Shown here: positions 16,162 through 27,625 of the stretch, piece after piece
How positions within the stretch are numbered: the stretch's first letter is position 1
How the letters are laid out: every line of letters begins with the position of its first letter
Assembly: GCF_900116895.1 (NCBI RefSeq)
Contig: NZ_FPCF01000002.1
Location: 175,123 to 239,122 of the forward strand
DNA: 64,000 nucleotides
Source: Pseudidiomarina donghaiensis
Lineage (GTDB): Bacteria > Pseudomonadota > Gammaproteobacteria > Enterobacterales > Alteromonadaceae
Direction of reading: 5' to 3'
Position numbers and translations under genes: made by a program
Notes under the pieces: model-generated
What the model was told of the DNA's origin: nothing
Seen by the model: only the letters and a program-made list of their open reading frames with translations
Database searches by the model: none

Positions 16162-18033
16162 ATGGGCCAAGCGGAACACAAATTAACCGTAAATACACTG
16201 CGTTTGACGTTATATGCAAGCGCAGCTTTTGCGGTGTTGTTTGGTATAGGTATGTATGGCTTTGCGGCACATGGCAATAACTTACTGCAAGGCGTATATG
16301 GCACTTTAAAGCTACTCTTGGTAGACGCCCCCGACTTTGTCTTTGAAGGAAACAACTGGGCGCTGATGGTCGCCGCGTTTACCTTGCCCTTGTTTCCGGC
16401 GGCAGCATTGCTGAGTTTATTAGGTGCCGCTGCAGGTGTGCAATGGCAATTACTTCGTGTTGTGGTGCGGCCGCGGCGTCATGTGTTTTTAGGGGCGGGC
16501 AAAATGGCTGCCAGTGTGGCTAAAAACCTAGCGACTAAGGGCCAGCACTCCATACTTGCGGTTGAGCAAAATATTGAAGGGCAATACGCCCAAACTATTG
16601 CCGGCTATGCCGGTGCATTGGTTTTGCAACATGACGTGAACAACAGCCTGTTGCTGCGTAAATTGCGCTTGCAGCATGCTGAAACTATTTATGTTTTTAC
16701 CGGTGACGATCAGCGCAACCTGGCTGTTGCCCGCAAAGTTATAGAGCAACTGAGTCATTTTAAAAAGCCGCCGCGTTTGGTGATTAATATTGAGGCCCAT
16801 GAGGTGCTGAATGTGGTTACCGAAGAAGCGTTATTTCGAAACTATCAGCGCCGCGCAGAATTACTGTGGTTTTCAGCGCCCCAGCAAAAAGCGCGTGAGT
16901 TAAGTAAGCGCTACCCCATGCGCTTGGCTTCAACCTTGCAACAGCCCGAGCCCATTCATGTTGCGGTACTAGGGCAAGGCGCTGATTCTGAAGCGCTGGT
17001 ATTACAGTTAGCAAAACAGAATGCACTATTAACAGCGCAGCGCCTGTATGTCACTTGGTTTGGCCGCTCAGAGCATCATTACAACCAGTTTTTGTTGAAT
17101 CACCCGGTATTGGGCGCGACTCAAGCTAAGCCCGAGTTTGGTGGGGTAACGCCAAATGTCCAGTTGCATTTCGTCAATACCGGCAGCAATGGTGTGTCGG
17201 TGGAAATTGTTCGATCGGCAATTCACCAGCAGCAGGGGCTGCCGCTTCATGTTGCCTATATGATGGAGCCGGATGATTATTGTGGTATTACCGAAACCGT
17301 GCGCTTATGCCAAGTGACCAAGGCACTCAACGTGTCTACCCGCATGGTGACATGTATTGCTGGGAGTGTTTTTGAGTCGCTAACCAAAGTACAGAACTCG
17401 GTTGCCCATTATGGGCCGGCGTTAACACAGGTGTGCTGGTTTCATGCGTTGAACGACTTGTTTGATAGCAGTGAAAAATATCCTGGCGAATTATCCGATA
17501 TTTTTGGTTTGCTAGTGCACAGTGCCTATAAAGCCATATTCACGAAACCGCCATTGCAAGCGCGGCACGAGCATTTACAGCCAGAATTTGAGCAACGCCT
17601 ACACCAGGTTGAACAGGCAGCCCGTGACGAGTGGCTGATGCATTTACCGGAAGCCTTCCGCGCATCAAGTCGCCAAAGTGGTGACCATATATTCATAAAA
17701 CTACGTGAACTCGGGTTTCACTTGCGCCGTCGAGTGCCTGACGACGCCCCCGGCATTGCTGAAAGCGTGTTAGCGAACCTAAACAAGGCTATAGAGCACC
17801 ATATTGATGCCTTGCTGCGCCTAGAGCACACGCGTTTTGCCAATGAGCGTTTGGTTGATGGTTGGTTGTTTCACGCCAGCAACGACAAGTCATTGAAGCT
17901 CAATAACACGCTGATTCCGTTTGACGCATTGGCACCTGAAGAAGTGCTTAAAGACGAGGTGATTATACGGGTGATGCCGGTGTTACTGCGCCACCCGTAT
18001 GTACAGCAGTATTTTGTGCTGAGCGAAATCTAG
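16162..18033 (+). CDS. Membrane TrkA-N (RCK) protein with C-terminal RyR domain
   Basis: A 623-aa protein beginning at the ATG at 16162 (AAAGAG 8 nt upstream). Two membrane helices (about residues 10-35 and 62-90) frame a short extracytoplasmic loop, as in a two-helix channel, but no TVGYGD-type filter is visible. A Rossmann domain follows (HVFLGAGKMAASVAKNLATKG), then a second TrkA-like unit. The last ~80 residues (LRLEHTRFANERLVDGWLFH, LIPFDALAPEEVLKDEVI) match the bacterial RyR domain, a repeat first known from ryanodine receptors. Such RyR/TrkA-N proteins exist in bacteria but their role is unknown. The gene overlaps the convergent glutathione peroxidase by 4 bp. Confidence 0.78.
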   Translation: MGQAEHKLTVNTLRLTLYASAAFAVLFGIGMYGFAAHGNNLLQGVYGTLKLLLVDAPDFVFEGNNWALMVAAFTLPLFPAAALLSLLGAAAGVQWQLLRVVVRPRRHVFLGAGKMAASVAKNLATKGQHSILAVEQNIEGQYAQTIAGYAGALVLQHDVNNSLLLRKLRLQHAETIYVFTGDDQRNLAVARKVIEQLSHFKKPPRLVINIEAHEVLNVVTEEALFRNYQRRAELLWFSAPQQKARELSKRYPMRLASTLQQPEPIHVAVLGQGADSEALVLQLAKQNALLTAQRLYVTWFGRSEHHYNQFLLNHPVLGATQAKPEFGGVTPNVQLHFVNTGSNGVSVEIVRSAIHQQQGLPLHVAYMMEPDDYCGITETVRLCQVTKALNVSTRMVTCIAGSVFESLTKVQNSVAHYGPALTQVCWFHALNDLFDSSEKYPGELSDIFGLLVHSAYKAIFTKPPLQARHEHLQPEFEQRLHQVEQAARDEWLMHLPEAFRASSRQSGDHIFIKLRELGFHLRRRVPDDAPGIAESVLANLNKAIEHHIDALLRLEHTRFANERLVDGWLFHASNDKSLKLNNTLIPFDALAPEEVLKDEVIIRVMPVLLRHPYVQQYFVLSEI

Positions 18034-18674
18034 TTTTGCTTTAAATAGCTATCAATGGTGTTGGTAATTTGCGCATCTAACGGCTCAACTTTGCTGGCAA
18101 AACTTGAAATTTTCTGGCCATCAGCGCTCACCACGTACTTGTGAAAGTTCCATTGCGGGCTGGCTTGTGCGCCGGCACTTAAGCTTTTAAATACCGCGTT
18201 TGCGTCACTACCAAGCACCGGTGTGGTTGCCATCATAGGGAATGTCACCCCAAAGTTAACAAAGCATACATCGGCCGTTTTCTCTTCATCGCTGTGCTCT
18301 TGTTTAAAGCTGTCTGAAGGAAACCCTAAAATGACAAAGTTTTGATCTTTGTATTGTTGGTAGAGTGCTTCAAGCCCTTCAAATTGACCGGTGTAGCCGC
18401 ACTGGCTCGCCGTGTTCACCACCATTACTACCTTACCTTTAGTGAGCTCGCACAAGTCGTGAGTGTCTTTCGAGTGGAGGGCGCGCATACGCTCGTCAAA
18501 CACGGCTAAACAGCCTTGCTGAGTATCCGTGAAGCTGTCGCTAGCGTTCGCGGCCGGAATAATGTGCTTGGCAGATTGGCCTGGAACAGCAAAGTATAAA
18601 GTGAATGCGCCTATAACCAACGCAAGCACCAAGGTAATACGGCGCATCATGGTTTTCTTAACGGTTTGTGGCAT
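18030..18674 (-). CDS. Glutathione peroxidase family protein with N-terminal anchor
   Basis: A 214-aa thiol peroxidase. The catalytic Cys is in VVNTASQCGYTGQFEGLE, the Gln-loop in LGFPSDSFKQE and the Trp/Asn pair in QWNFHKYVV, so it is the Cys, not selenocysteine, form. Unusually for the family a basic N-terminus and a hydrophobic stretch (ITLVLALVIGAFTLYFAV) precede the catalytic domain, predicting a periplasmic or inner-membrane-tethered enzyme. AAAGGAAAG precedes the ATG at 18674. KatG and the peroxiredoxin elsewhere in the window provide cytoplasmic peroxide defence. Confidence 0.85.
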   Translation of the reverse strand: MPQTVKKTMMRRITLVLALVIGAFTLYFAVPGQSAKHIIPAANASDSFTDTQQGCLAVFDERMRALHSKDTHDLCELTKGKVVMVVNTASQCGYTGQFEGLEALYQQYKDQNFVILGFPSDSFKQEHSDEEKTADVCFVNFGVTFPMMATTPVLGSDANAVFKSLSAGAQASPQWNFHKYVVSADGQKISSFASKVEPLDAQITNTIDSYLKQN

Positions 18675-18758
18675 GGCTGCTTTCCTTTATTGGCACGTTT
18701 ATTTAGAAATAGAGAGTGAGACGAATAATTATAGTCAACCTCACACCAAAACGATCAC

Positions 18759-19799
18759 TTAACGAAACACAAGTTTCTTCTGTAAACCGTAACTGAGCAA
18801 GAATACGACAATTTCGGCAATGGGCTTCCCAATAAACGGTGAAATACCAACCCAAGTTAGCCCTTTGGTTAGCCCGTAATTACAAAGCACGAGTGTGGCT
18901 GCAAGCGCGGTGTATTTGGTCGCATCGGTTAGCAACGATCCCCCTTGCTTAAATACCCATTGGCGGTTGAGGGTGAAATTGAAAACCCCAGAAACTAAGC
19001 GAGCTAACGCCAAGGCTAGTAAAATTTCGCCGGTAAATCCGTATACCAAGGCAAATAAGCCGTAATCAAGCGCTGCAGACGCAATACCAACCCCCGAAAA
19101 CTTCAAAAAGTTCTTATAAATAATAATGGAGTCTTGTAGCGGCTTAAAATGACTTGAGGTATTGCCCGGCTCATAAACGGTGGTGATGGTTGTAGACTGA
19201 AATCTTAGGTCGCGACGCTTCGCGACAATGAGCATATCGAGTTCAAACTCATAGCGATTGGACGGCAACTGCACAAGCTCATCAAATACTGCGCTAGGAA
19301 TACCCCGCAACCCGGTTTGGGTGTCAGGAATTTTAATGCGTAAACCAAGCGCAAAGGTATAGCGCGCAAACGTGTTCCCAAGCCATGAGCGAAACGGAAT
19401 ATGTTTCGCTTTAAAGTCGCGACAACCAAGCCAAAGAGCCTGTGGGTGCTTTGCAAAAGCTTTGGCTACTTTAATAATGTCGTCGGGTAAATGCTGGCCG
19501 TCGGCATCAGCGGTTACGGCCCCGCTACAATTCGGCAAATTTTCTTGTACCCAACGCAAGCCAGTTTTCAAGGCTGCACCCTTACCGAGATTGTTCGGGT
19601 GGCTAAGTACAATAAGGTTTGGGTGGGTCGTTATGGTGCCAAAAATAGCTGACGACTCACTGCCGTCATTGACAATGACGAGTTTGGAGAAAGCCGAGCT
19701 ATGTTGCTGCAACGCATTAACCACGGTGACCAAGCGTTGGTCTGGGTTGTAGGCTGGAATAATCAGTGCAGGTAAGACGTTTTCTGGGTGCTGGGGCAT
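18759..19799 (-). CDS. Family-2 glycosyltransferase fused to GtrA membrane domain
   Basis: The start is set at 19799 (MPQHPENVLPAL), 5 nt after the stop of the upstream gene with an AGGATGG ribosome site; 346 aa. Residues ~10-220 form a polyprenyl-phosphate-type GT2 domain (IPAYNPD, NLGKGAALKTGL, TADADGQHLPDDI, DTQTGLRGIP). The C-terminal ~120 residues are four hydrophobic helices of the GtrA/DPMS type (ALARLVSGVFNFTLNRQWVF). This architecture makes and perhaps flips a lipid-linked sugar for surface glycosylation. It is co-directional and nearly contiguous with the D-serine dehydratase-like gene, although the two have no obvious metabolic link. Confidence 0.85.
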   Translation of the reverse strand: MPQHPENVLPALIIPAYNPDQRLVTVVNALQQHSSAFSKLVIVNDGSESSAIFGTITTHPNLIVLSHPNNLGKGAALKTGLRWVQENLPNCSGAVTADADGQHLPDDIIKVAKAFAKHPQALWLGCRDFKAKHIPFRSWLGNTFARYTFALGLRIKIPDTQTGLRGIPSAVFDELVQLPSNRYEFELDMLIVAKRRDLRFQSTTITTVYEPGNTSSHFKPLQDSIIIYKNFLKFSGVGIASAALDYGLFALVYGFTGEILLALALARLVSGVFNFTLNRQWVFKQGGSLLTDATKYTALAATLVLCNYGLTKGLTWVGISPFIGKPIAEIVVFLLSYGLQKKLVFR

Positions 19800-19804
19800 G
19801 CAGG

Positions 19805-20941
19805 TTACCATCCTAAAATACGCGGCCAAACCGCTTTGCTACCGTCTGCTTTTAGCACGGTATATGATTGGTGCATGGCCGCTGTGGCGCAGGCATGATT
19901 GGGTAATATTCGCAGTTGCGTACCGACAGGAAACTGCGACACAGTTAAGTGATCAGGCAACTCAATAACCCCATGTTCTTGGTTCACTTGTGTGACATGG
20001 CAACCACTTAATGGCTGGCCCATGTCGTCACAAACCAAGCCGTAGCCATAGTCACAGTGCTGTTTCGCGGTGCCGCGATCACGTGACAATGCCATCCAGC
20101 CGGCATCAACGAGTAGCCAGTTTTTTGCAGCGTTATGACCAATCACCGCGGTTACCACGTGCATGGCAATATCATTCAACTGACACACCCCAAGGTTGTA
20201 CATGACAAGGTCAAAGGTGGTGTAAACGCCAGCGCGAACTTCGGTAATACCGTCAAGGTCTTCAGCAAAATGAGCGGTGGGCGTTGAACCAACGCTCAGC
20301 ACAGGGCAGGTCAGCCCTTGCGCCTTGAGTTGTTGTGCTGCAATTTTTACGGCATGGCATTCTTGCTCAGCAGCTTGGCGAATTTCATCGCTATTATGAG
20401 CGTTGTAAGAGCCACCGGAGTGGGTCATTAAACCGGTCAGCGCTACTTGGTTGTCATGCAGCAATTGTGCAATAGCAAGAATTTGCGGGTCTTGCGGCGC
20501 TAAACCACCTCGGTGATCATCGCAGTCTATTTCAATAAACACCGAAAACGGCACATTGTGGTGTTTTTGGTAGTCAATAACCGCCTGGGCTTGGGCTTCG
20601 GTGTCCAGCAAGATGTGCAGTTTCACGCCGCTATGAATAAGCTCTGCAACCCGAGCAAGCTTAGCGGGAACAATGCCAACGGCATACAGCAAATCGGTGC
20701 AGCCCGCTTGTGCAAAGGCTTCGGCTTCCGCCAATGTTGACACCGTTGCTGGTGCGTGAAAATTTGGCAGTATGTATTTCGCGGCATCTACCGAGCGCAA
20801 GGTTTTTAAATGCGGCCGCAATTGGCAACCCAGTTGATTTATTCGAGTGGCTAAACGGCCCACATTGCGTGCAAAGCGCACTTCATCAATCAATAAAAAT
20901 GGTGTTTGTTCATCGTTTAGCCACTGGCTCGATGTTGGCAT
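19805..20941 (-). CDS. PLP-dependent D-serine dehydratase / D-threonine aldolase family protein
   Basis: A 378-aa fold-type III PLP enzyme. The alanine-racemase-like barrel contains the PLP lysine in RPHLKTLRS (about residue 45), and the C-terminal metal site typical of the DSD1/D-threonine aldolase group is suggested by HGVIELPDH and ILPNHACATAAMHQ (His/Cys zinc ligands). The product degrades D-serine, D-threonine or a related beta-hydroxy D-amino acid; substrate cannot be told from sequence. The start ATG at 20941 matches the family N-terminus (TPFLLIDEVRFARNV). It is divergent from the cupin gene. Confidence 0.82.
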   Translation of the reverse strand: MPTSSQWLNDEQTPFLLIDEVRFARNVGRLATRINQLGCQLRPHLKTLRSVDAAKYILPNFHAPATVSTLAEAEAFAQAGCTDLLYAVGIVPAKLARVAELIHSGVKLHILLDTEAQAQAVIDYQKHHNVPFSVFIEIDCDDHRGGLAPQDPQILAIAQLLHDNQVALTGLMTHSGGSYNAHNSDEIRQAAEQECHAVKIAAQQLKAQGLTCPVLSVGSTPTAHFAEDLDGITEVRAGVYTTFDLVMYNLGVCQLNDIAMHVVTAVIGHNAAKNWLLVDAGWMALSRDRGTAKQHCDYGYGLVCDDMGQPLSGCHVTQVNQEHGVIELPDHLTVSQFPVGTQLRILPNHACATAAMHQSYTVLKADGSKAVWPRILGW

Positions 20942-21024
20942 AGCAGTTATCTTCTTGGTTGATCAAATAGATGGCATTCAGAGTATTATTGATTACGTAA
21001 ATAAGCAAAAAGGAATGTGGTTCC

Positions 21025-21690
21025 ATGCTGCATATGGATTTTTCCGAAAAGGTTGTGGTACGCGCCGCAAGCAAAGATTGGCAAGCAAGCCCAGCGGTAG
21101 GCGTTGAGCGTAAGTTGTTAGAGCGCGAAGAAGCTGAGCGGGGTCGTGCAACAAGTATTGTGCGTTATGCAGCGGGTGCCAAATTTAACACCCACGAGCA
21201 CCCGCTCGGTGAGGAAATACTGGTGCTTGAAGGTGTGTTTTCCGATGAAAACGGTGATTACCCAGCTGGCACTTACATTCGTAACCCGCCGGGTTCTAGC
21301 CATGCGCCCTTTAGTCGCGACGGCTGTGTGCTGTTTGTGAAGCTACACCAGTTTGCCACCGTAGACCGTCAGGTTGTGCGTATTGATACCAAGACCACGC
21401 CTTGGCTACAGGGGCAAGGGGGCTTGCAGGTTATGCCGTTGCATAGCTTTGAAACGGAACATTGCGCTTTGGTGAAGTGGCCAGCTGGCGAGGTATTTAA
21501 ACCGCATCGCCACTTTGGCGGCGAAGAAATATTAGTGCTTAGCGGTGAATTTATTGACGAGCATGGACGCTACCCACCAGGCACTTGGCTGCGTAGTCCG
21601 CATGCCAGTAAACACACGCCTTATGTTGAGCAAGAAACCATAATTTACGTGAAGACCGGGCATTTGCCGGTGATTTACGATTCGCTATAA
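21025..21690 (+). CDS. Tandem ChrR-type cupin protein
   Basis: A 221-aa protein with two copies of the anti-ECFsigma ChrR cupin domain. Each copy has metal-binding phrases: THEHPLGEEILVLEGVFSDE plus GSSHAPF in the first, PHRHFGGEEILVLSGEFIDE plus ASKHTPY in the second. Unlike ChrR it lacks an N-terminal zinc-binding anti-sigma domain, and no sigma factor is adjacent, so it is a stand-alone cupin of unknown enzymatic or sensory role. Two possible starts, 21025 and 21034, follow AAAAGGAA. A terminator follows directly. Confidence 0.8.
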   Translation: MLHMDFSEKVVVRAASKDWQASPAVGVERKLLEREEAERGRATSIVRYAAGAKFNTHEHPLGEEILVLEGVFSDENGDYPAGTYIRNPPGSSHAPFSRDGCVLFVKLHQFATVDRQVVRIDTKTTPWLQGQGGLQVMPLHSFETEHCALVKWPAGEVFKPHRHFGGEEILVLSGEFIDEHGRYPPGTWLRSPHASKHTPYVEQETIIYVKTGHLPVIYDSL

Positions 21691-21693
21691 AAA

Positions 21694-21716
21694 AGCCCGG
21701 CGTAAAAAGCCGGGCT
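21694..21716. terminator. Hairpin terminator between cupin and katG
   Basis: AGCCCGGC / GCCGGGCT stem (8 bp) with a 7-nt loop, preceded by A-rich and followed by CTTGTTTG. It sits between convergent genes. Confidence 0.85.
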
Positions 21717-21735
21717 CTTGTTTGCTATCCGCTGA

Positions 21736-23901
<2,166 letters not shown>

Positions 23902-24002
23902 TCAAGCTTTATGTTACTGATTTGATGTATTAACCTTAGACCCTATTGTTAGTTTAGTAAAAGCTAATTAAACGACCGTGTTAATAGTTTTTTCCGATAC
24001 AA

Positions 24003-25109
24003 ATGAGCGTGATCATGGAAAATATACGTAAGGCTTATACTGCGGCAGCTCGAACCGCACAGTGGTCTATTTTACGCCACCCAAGTAGAAGCATGTCTGA
24101 AACCTTGCGAACACTAGCTGATCGCGCCGAGGGGCTAGTGGAGTCGGATGTTTATGGGCGCGGTGAATTAATCGAAGCGTTTGAACAAAAGTTGGCAAAA
24201 ACTCTCGGTAAACCTGCAGCATTGTTTCTTCCTAGTGGCACCTTAGCGCAGCCGTTGGCGCTTAAATTGCATTGTTTGCAGCGCAGGAAAAACGCCGTCG
24301 CATTGCACCCCACGTCACATTTGGTGCTTCACGAACATGACGGGTATCAGCAGTTGTGGGGGCTTGAAGGGCACCTTGTCGGAAAGCCAAACACCCCTAT
24401 TCACTTAGATGACTTGCAACAGATATCGCCAGCAAGTTTAGCGGCGCTAGTGCTTGAGCTGCCTATGCGCGAAATAGGCGGGCAATTGCCGCAATGGGAC
24501 GACTTACAGGCCCAGGTTACTTGGGCACGACAACATGACATTGCTGTGCATTTTGACGGCGCTCGGCTTTGGCACTGTCCAGCGGCTTACCAGCGTTCAC
24601 TAGCTGAAATTTGCGACTTGGCGGACTCTGTTTACGTAAGTTTATACAAAGATATTGGCGGCATTGCTGGTGCCATTTTAGCGGGGCCTGAAGACTTTAT
24701 CGCTGAAGCGCGCATTTGGGCGAGGCGCGCCGGTGGCAATTTGATTTCCGTTTATCCATACCTTTTGGCAGCCGAGCAGGGTATGCAAGAAAACCTAGCG
24801 GCAATAGATAAAGCCGTTGTTTATGCGCAAAAGCTTGGGGAGTTACTCGGACAGATTGATGGTGTGAAGGTAAATCCAGAGCAGCCCCAATCGGCAATGT
24901 TTCATCTGCATATTCAGGGTGAAATGGAAGTCATTAGCGCTGCTATTGTTAATTTTGCTGAAACACAGGGTATCATTGTTTTACCGCTGCCTCGTGCAAC
25001 AGAAAACGGCAATTGTATTTTTGAAATTAGTGTCGGGCGCAATGCTATGCAGCGCCCCGAAGCATTCTGGGCGCAACAGCTAGCTAAGCTAATGAGCCAG
25101 ATTAAGTAA
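24003..25109 (+). CDS. Threonine aldolase / beta-eliminating lyase family PLP enzyme
   Basis: A fold-type I PLP enzyme of 368 aa, related to low-specificity L-threonine aldolases that split threonine to glycine and acetaldehyde. The PLP lysine is in VSLYKDIGGIAGAIL, the active-site Asp in VHFDGARLWH, and the N-terminal VESDVYGRGELIEAFEQKLA plus FLPSGTLAQ match the family. Relative to typical LtaE the N-terminus carries about 35 extra residues. Start choice is uncertain: neither the ATG at 24003 nor that at 24015 has a good ribosome site. It converges on the DUF4105 gene. Confidence 0.83.
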   Translation: MSVIMENIRKAYTAAARTAQWSILRHPSRSMSETLRTLADRAEGLVESDVYGRGELIEAFEQKLAKTLGKPAALFLPSGTLAQPLALKLHCLQRRKNAVALHPTSHLVLHEHDGYQQLWGLEGHLVGKPNTPIHLDDLQQISPASLAALVLELPMREIGGQLPQWDDLQAQVTWARQHDIAVHFDGARLWHCPAAYQRSLAEICDLADSVYVSLYKDIGGIAGAILAGPEDFIAEARIWARRAGGNLISVYPYLLAAEQGMQENLAAIDKAVVYAQKLGELLGQIDGVKVNPEQPQSAMFHLHIQGEMEVISAAIVNFAETQGIIVLPLPRATENGNCIFEISVGRNAMQRPEAFWAQQLAKLMSQIK

Positions 25110-25131
25110 AACAATAGTGCTGCGGCCGTGA

Positions 25132-26973
25132 CTAGAAATACCAAGACCAACCAAGCTGGGCAACATGCTCATTTTGTTTGGAAAACATCACACGAAGGTC
25201 GCTATGGTTTGTGTGAAATAAAGACGCTGCACAGGTCGTTTGTAGCGATTGTTTGTTTAACGAACTGGTGACACTCACGGGCTGTTGTATCTCGCAATAG
25301 CCTTTTTGTTGGCCAAAATCGAACTCGATACCTGCGCGCATATTCAGCGTAACATTATGCTTGTCGGTGTTGAGTTCTGGGGTGTGAATTCGGCCTTGGA
25401 ACATGGCGTACGGCGTAAAATAGCCCACTTGATATGCCTTGCCAATACCGGCCTCAACGAAACTTGCGAGCTTAGGTTGTGATGCGCGCAAACGGCGTCG
25501 CTCGGCTCCGGCTCGAATCATCCAAGACATACCGCCATCATGAGCAAGCCCAGTGCTACTCACGTTTAGCGCCTCTATATTAAGCAGCCAAATCCTTTCG
25601 ACCTCAAGCTTTTGGTCAATAGCAACTAACTCTACCTCGCCCATTGAAAGCGCCGAGTTCGGGAGCTTCCCCGCTGAAGGTTGCAAGCGATCGTAAAAGC
25701 TTGGGCGCAAAGTAAGCGAATAGGCGGAGCCTTGCCGCTGGTAATGGCGATAACTTAAGCGGACTAAATTTGCCGGCTGACTAAGGTGAGGTGGCTCACT
25801 ATTTACGCTTACGCTTAACGTATTGCCAGGTTCAAAAGCAAGTAGCGCACGAAGTACTTTTGCTTTGCGTTGCTTTGCGGTTGGGTCATCGGGTTGCTGA
25901 CGTTCTAAGAAGGTAAAATAAGAGCTTAACGTGATCAAAACACGTTTTTGCTGTGCTTTCGTTAGGGTCTCATAGCTAGCGGGCGTTTGCTTAGGTGAGG
26001 TAGCCAAAGCTCTAACAGCCGTTTGTTCAAGCACACTAAGTTGATGAAATTGTGATTGAAAACTTGATTGAGCGCTTTGTTTGGCAGAAATACTTAGAAC
26101 CAATTGCTCGTCAGACTGATGTACTCGCTTCACGATATCGGTTGGTAATACGGTCCATTCATTATGGTCGACTAGATTGTTGTTACTGACCACCTCAATC
26201 GCGCGGGCGACATAATAGGCGCAATTTTTACTGGTAAAAAAATACTGATAGTCGGTACGAGAGAGCTCCCATAAGTGAGCTGCGAGCAGCTGTGCTTGCT
26301 GGGCGGAAAAAGCTAGCTGGTAGTCCCATAAATTTCGTAATTCAACCTCGCCATATGAAAGGTTATGACGATAAAAGGGTTGAGCGGAATATCGAGCTTG
26401 ATAACCACCAAATAAACCTTTGGCAATATAAGTCACTGGATCGTCGTCATCGGGAACAACAGCCCCGAAATTAAGGCTTGTATCTAGTAAGTTGCCGGTA
26501 CCGGGACTGTTGGAATCAATTCGCAAAAACAGGTGGCCGTGAAAAGACGCTGGATTTTTTAAATAGCCATCAGCGAAAACTAACGTAATTGACTGCACTG
26601 AGTCAGTGCCTAACCACTCTTGAAACTCGCTACATTGCTGATAATTATATGGTTCGACTAACTTCGCCTCAACGAGCGCTTGGTGGCGAGCTGGGAACAA
26701 ACAGATATTTTGCGGTTGTTGAGCGAATGCAGTCATTGTTGCATTCAACTCAGCAAGAGCATCTGTGCGACCAGTACTTGCGAAAAAGAAACTGTCATTC
26801 TTAATTTCGCTAACACCGTCACTATTATACTGTAGTAGCTTCAGCCACAGCCGTTGTTGCGCAAACTCGCGGTGTGAAGCCGCAATTTCACCAGCTGCTG
26901 CTGCACCTAAAGTCAAGCCTTGAAGACAGATAAAAAGACCCGCTAACAGAGCGGGTCTAATAGCTTTCAACAT
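25132..26973 (-). CDS. DUF4105 (Lnb N-terminal-like) outer-membrane protein
   Basis: A 613-aa exported protein. A signal peptide (ending near TLGAAAAG) leads to the DUF4105 domain at about residues 120-280, with SFHGHLFLRID and TSKNCAYYVARAIE; the His and Cys recall papain-like peptidase motifs, although activity is unproven. The rest is rich in alternating beta pattern and ends in an aromatic QLGWSWYF, consistent with an outer-membrane beta-barrel. It follows the DUF3015 gene by 16 nt and the two families commonly co-occur. The first ~13 codons encode an intrinsic-terminator-like hairpin (separate entry). Confidence 0.8.
   Translation of the reverse strand: MLKAIRPALLAGLFICLQGLTLGAAAAGEIAASHREFAQQRLWLKLLQYNSDGVSEIKNDSFFFASTGRTDALAELNATMTAFAQQPQNICLFPARHQALVEAKLVEPYNYQQCSEFQEWLGTDSVQSITLVFADGYLKNPASFHGHLFLRIDSNSPGTGNLLDTSLNFGAVVPDDDDPVTYIAKGLFGGYQARYSAQPFYRHNLSYGEVELRNLWDYQLAFSAQQAQLLAAHLWELSRTDYQYFFTSKNCAYYVARAIEVVSNNNLVDHNEWTVLPTDIVKRVHQSDEQLVLSISAKQSAQSSFQSQFHQLSVLEQTAVRALATSPKQTPASYETLTKAQQKRVLITLSSYFTFLERQQPDDPTAKQRKAKVLRALLAFEPGNTLSVSVNSEPPHLSQPANLVRLSYRHYQRQGSAYSLTLRPSFYDRLQPSAGKLPNSALSMGEVELVAIDQKLEVERIWLLNIEALNVSSTGLAHDGGMSWMIRAGAERRRLRASQPKLASFVEAGIGKAYQVGYFTPYAMFQGRIHTPELNTDKHNVTLNMRAGIEFDFGQQKGYCEIQQPVSVTSSLNKQSLQTTCAASLFHTNHSDLRVMFSKQNEHVAQLGWSWYF
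26931..26958 (-). terminator. Terminator-like hairpin inside the DUF4105 signal-peptide codons
   Basis: On the minus strand a perfect 9-bp stem (AGACCCGCT / AGCGGGTCT, 5-nt loop) is followed by a U run (TTTTTATC). It begins 15 nt after the ATG of the DUF4105 gene, in the same direction as transcription from DUF3015. Confidence 0.75.
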
Positions 26974-26989
26974 GAACTGCCCCAGCAGC

Positions 26990-27430
26990 TTAGCTAGCGA
27001 AAGCGATAGCGCGTAGGTATAAAGCTTCAGCTTTCTTGACTACAGGCAGGTCAGCTTCAATTTGCAAAGAGCGACGTAATTCAGCAACTGCCTCGTCACG
27101 ATTAGCAGGAGCAAGCATGTCTAACATGGCATTCAAATGCTCGCCTTCACCAATAGCTAAATCAGTTTCAATTTGCTCATAGTTTTCATTGATGTACATG
27201 GCAGTAGCAACACTAGCACCTTTACAAGTATCTTCAGAAACCGTTGCCGATGTAACAGCCGTTGTACCCAAATCCCAAATAATGTTCGAGATTGCGGCAG
27301 CTGCGCCGTTATCGGGGAAAATCATGGCGCCAATACCGCACTGTTGCCATGGATTAACTTCGGCTTCAGCCTGTGGAGAAACAGAAAGAAGAACTGCAGC
27401 AGAAGCTAGTGCTAATGATAATTTTTTCAT
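26990..27430 (-). CDS. DUF3015 family secreted protein
   Basis: A 146-aa protein with a cleavable signal peptide (ALASAAVLLSVSPQAEA). The mature part begins NPWQQCGIGAMIFPDNGAAAAISNIIWDLGTTA and contains EDTCKGASVATAMYINENYEQIE; these two Cys segments and the Asp-Leu-Gly-Thr-Thr motif define DUF3015. Function is unknown; the predicted location is periplasm or outside. It is the first gene of a two-gene unit with DUF4105. The AT-rich 190 bp upstream, shared with the divergent ybiT gene, must hold both promoters. Confidence 0.82.
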   Translation of the reverse strand: MKKLSLALASAAVLLSVSPQAEAEVNPWQQCGIGAMIFPDNGAAAAISNIIWDLGTTAVTSATVSEDTCKGASVATAMYINENYEQIETDLAIGEGEHLNAMLDMLAPANRDEAVAELRRSLQIEADLPVVKKAEALYLRAIAFAS

Positions 27431-27625
27431 GAATTAGATTCCCTAATTATTAGTCTTTGATAAAACGGTAAAACTCGGCTTGGCTTCCCGCGAAGGCATC
27501 GAGTAACATCAATATAACATGTTAAATAAATGAAAATAAATTAAAAAATTGGGTCGTAATAGCCTTTGTAATTTGTCGCCAAACAGCGTAGATTACGCGC
27601 CTATTTTTTGTTCGGGTGTACACAC

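Noticed and set aside
18030..18674. Selenocysteine glutathione peroxidase
   Set aside because: The catalytic position is an ordinary Cys codon in ASQCGYTG and no in-frame TGA is present.
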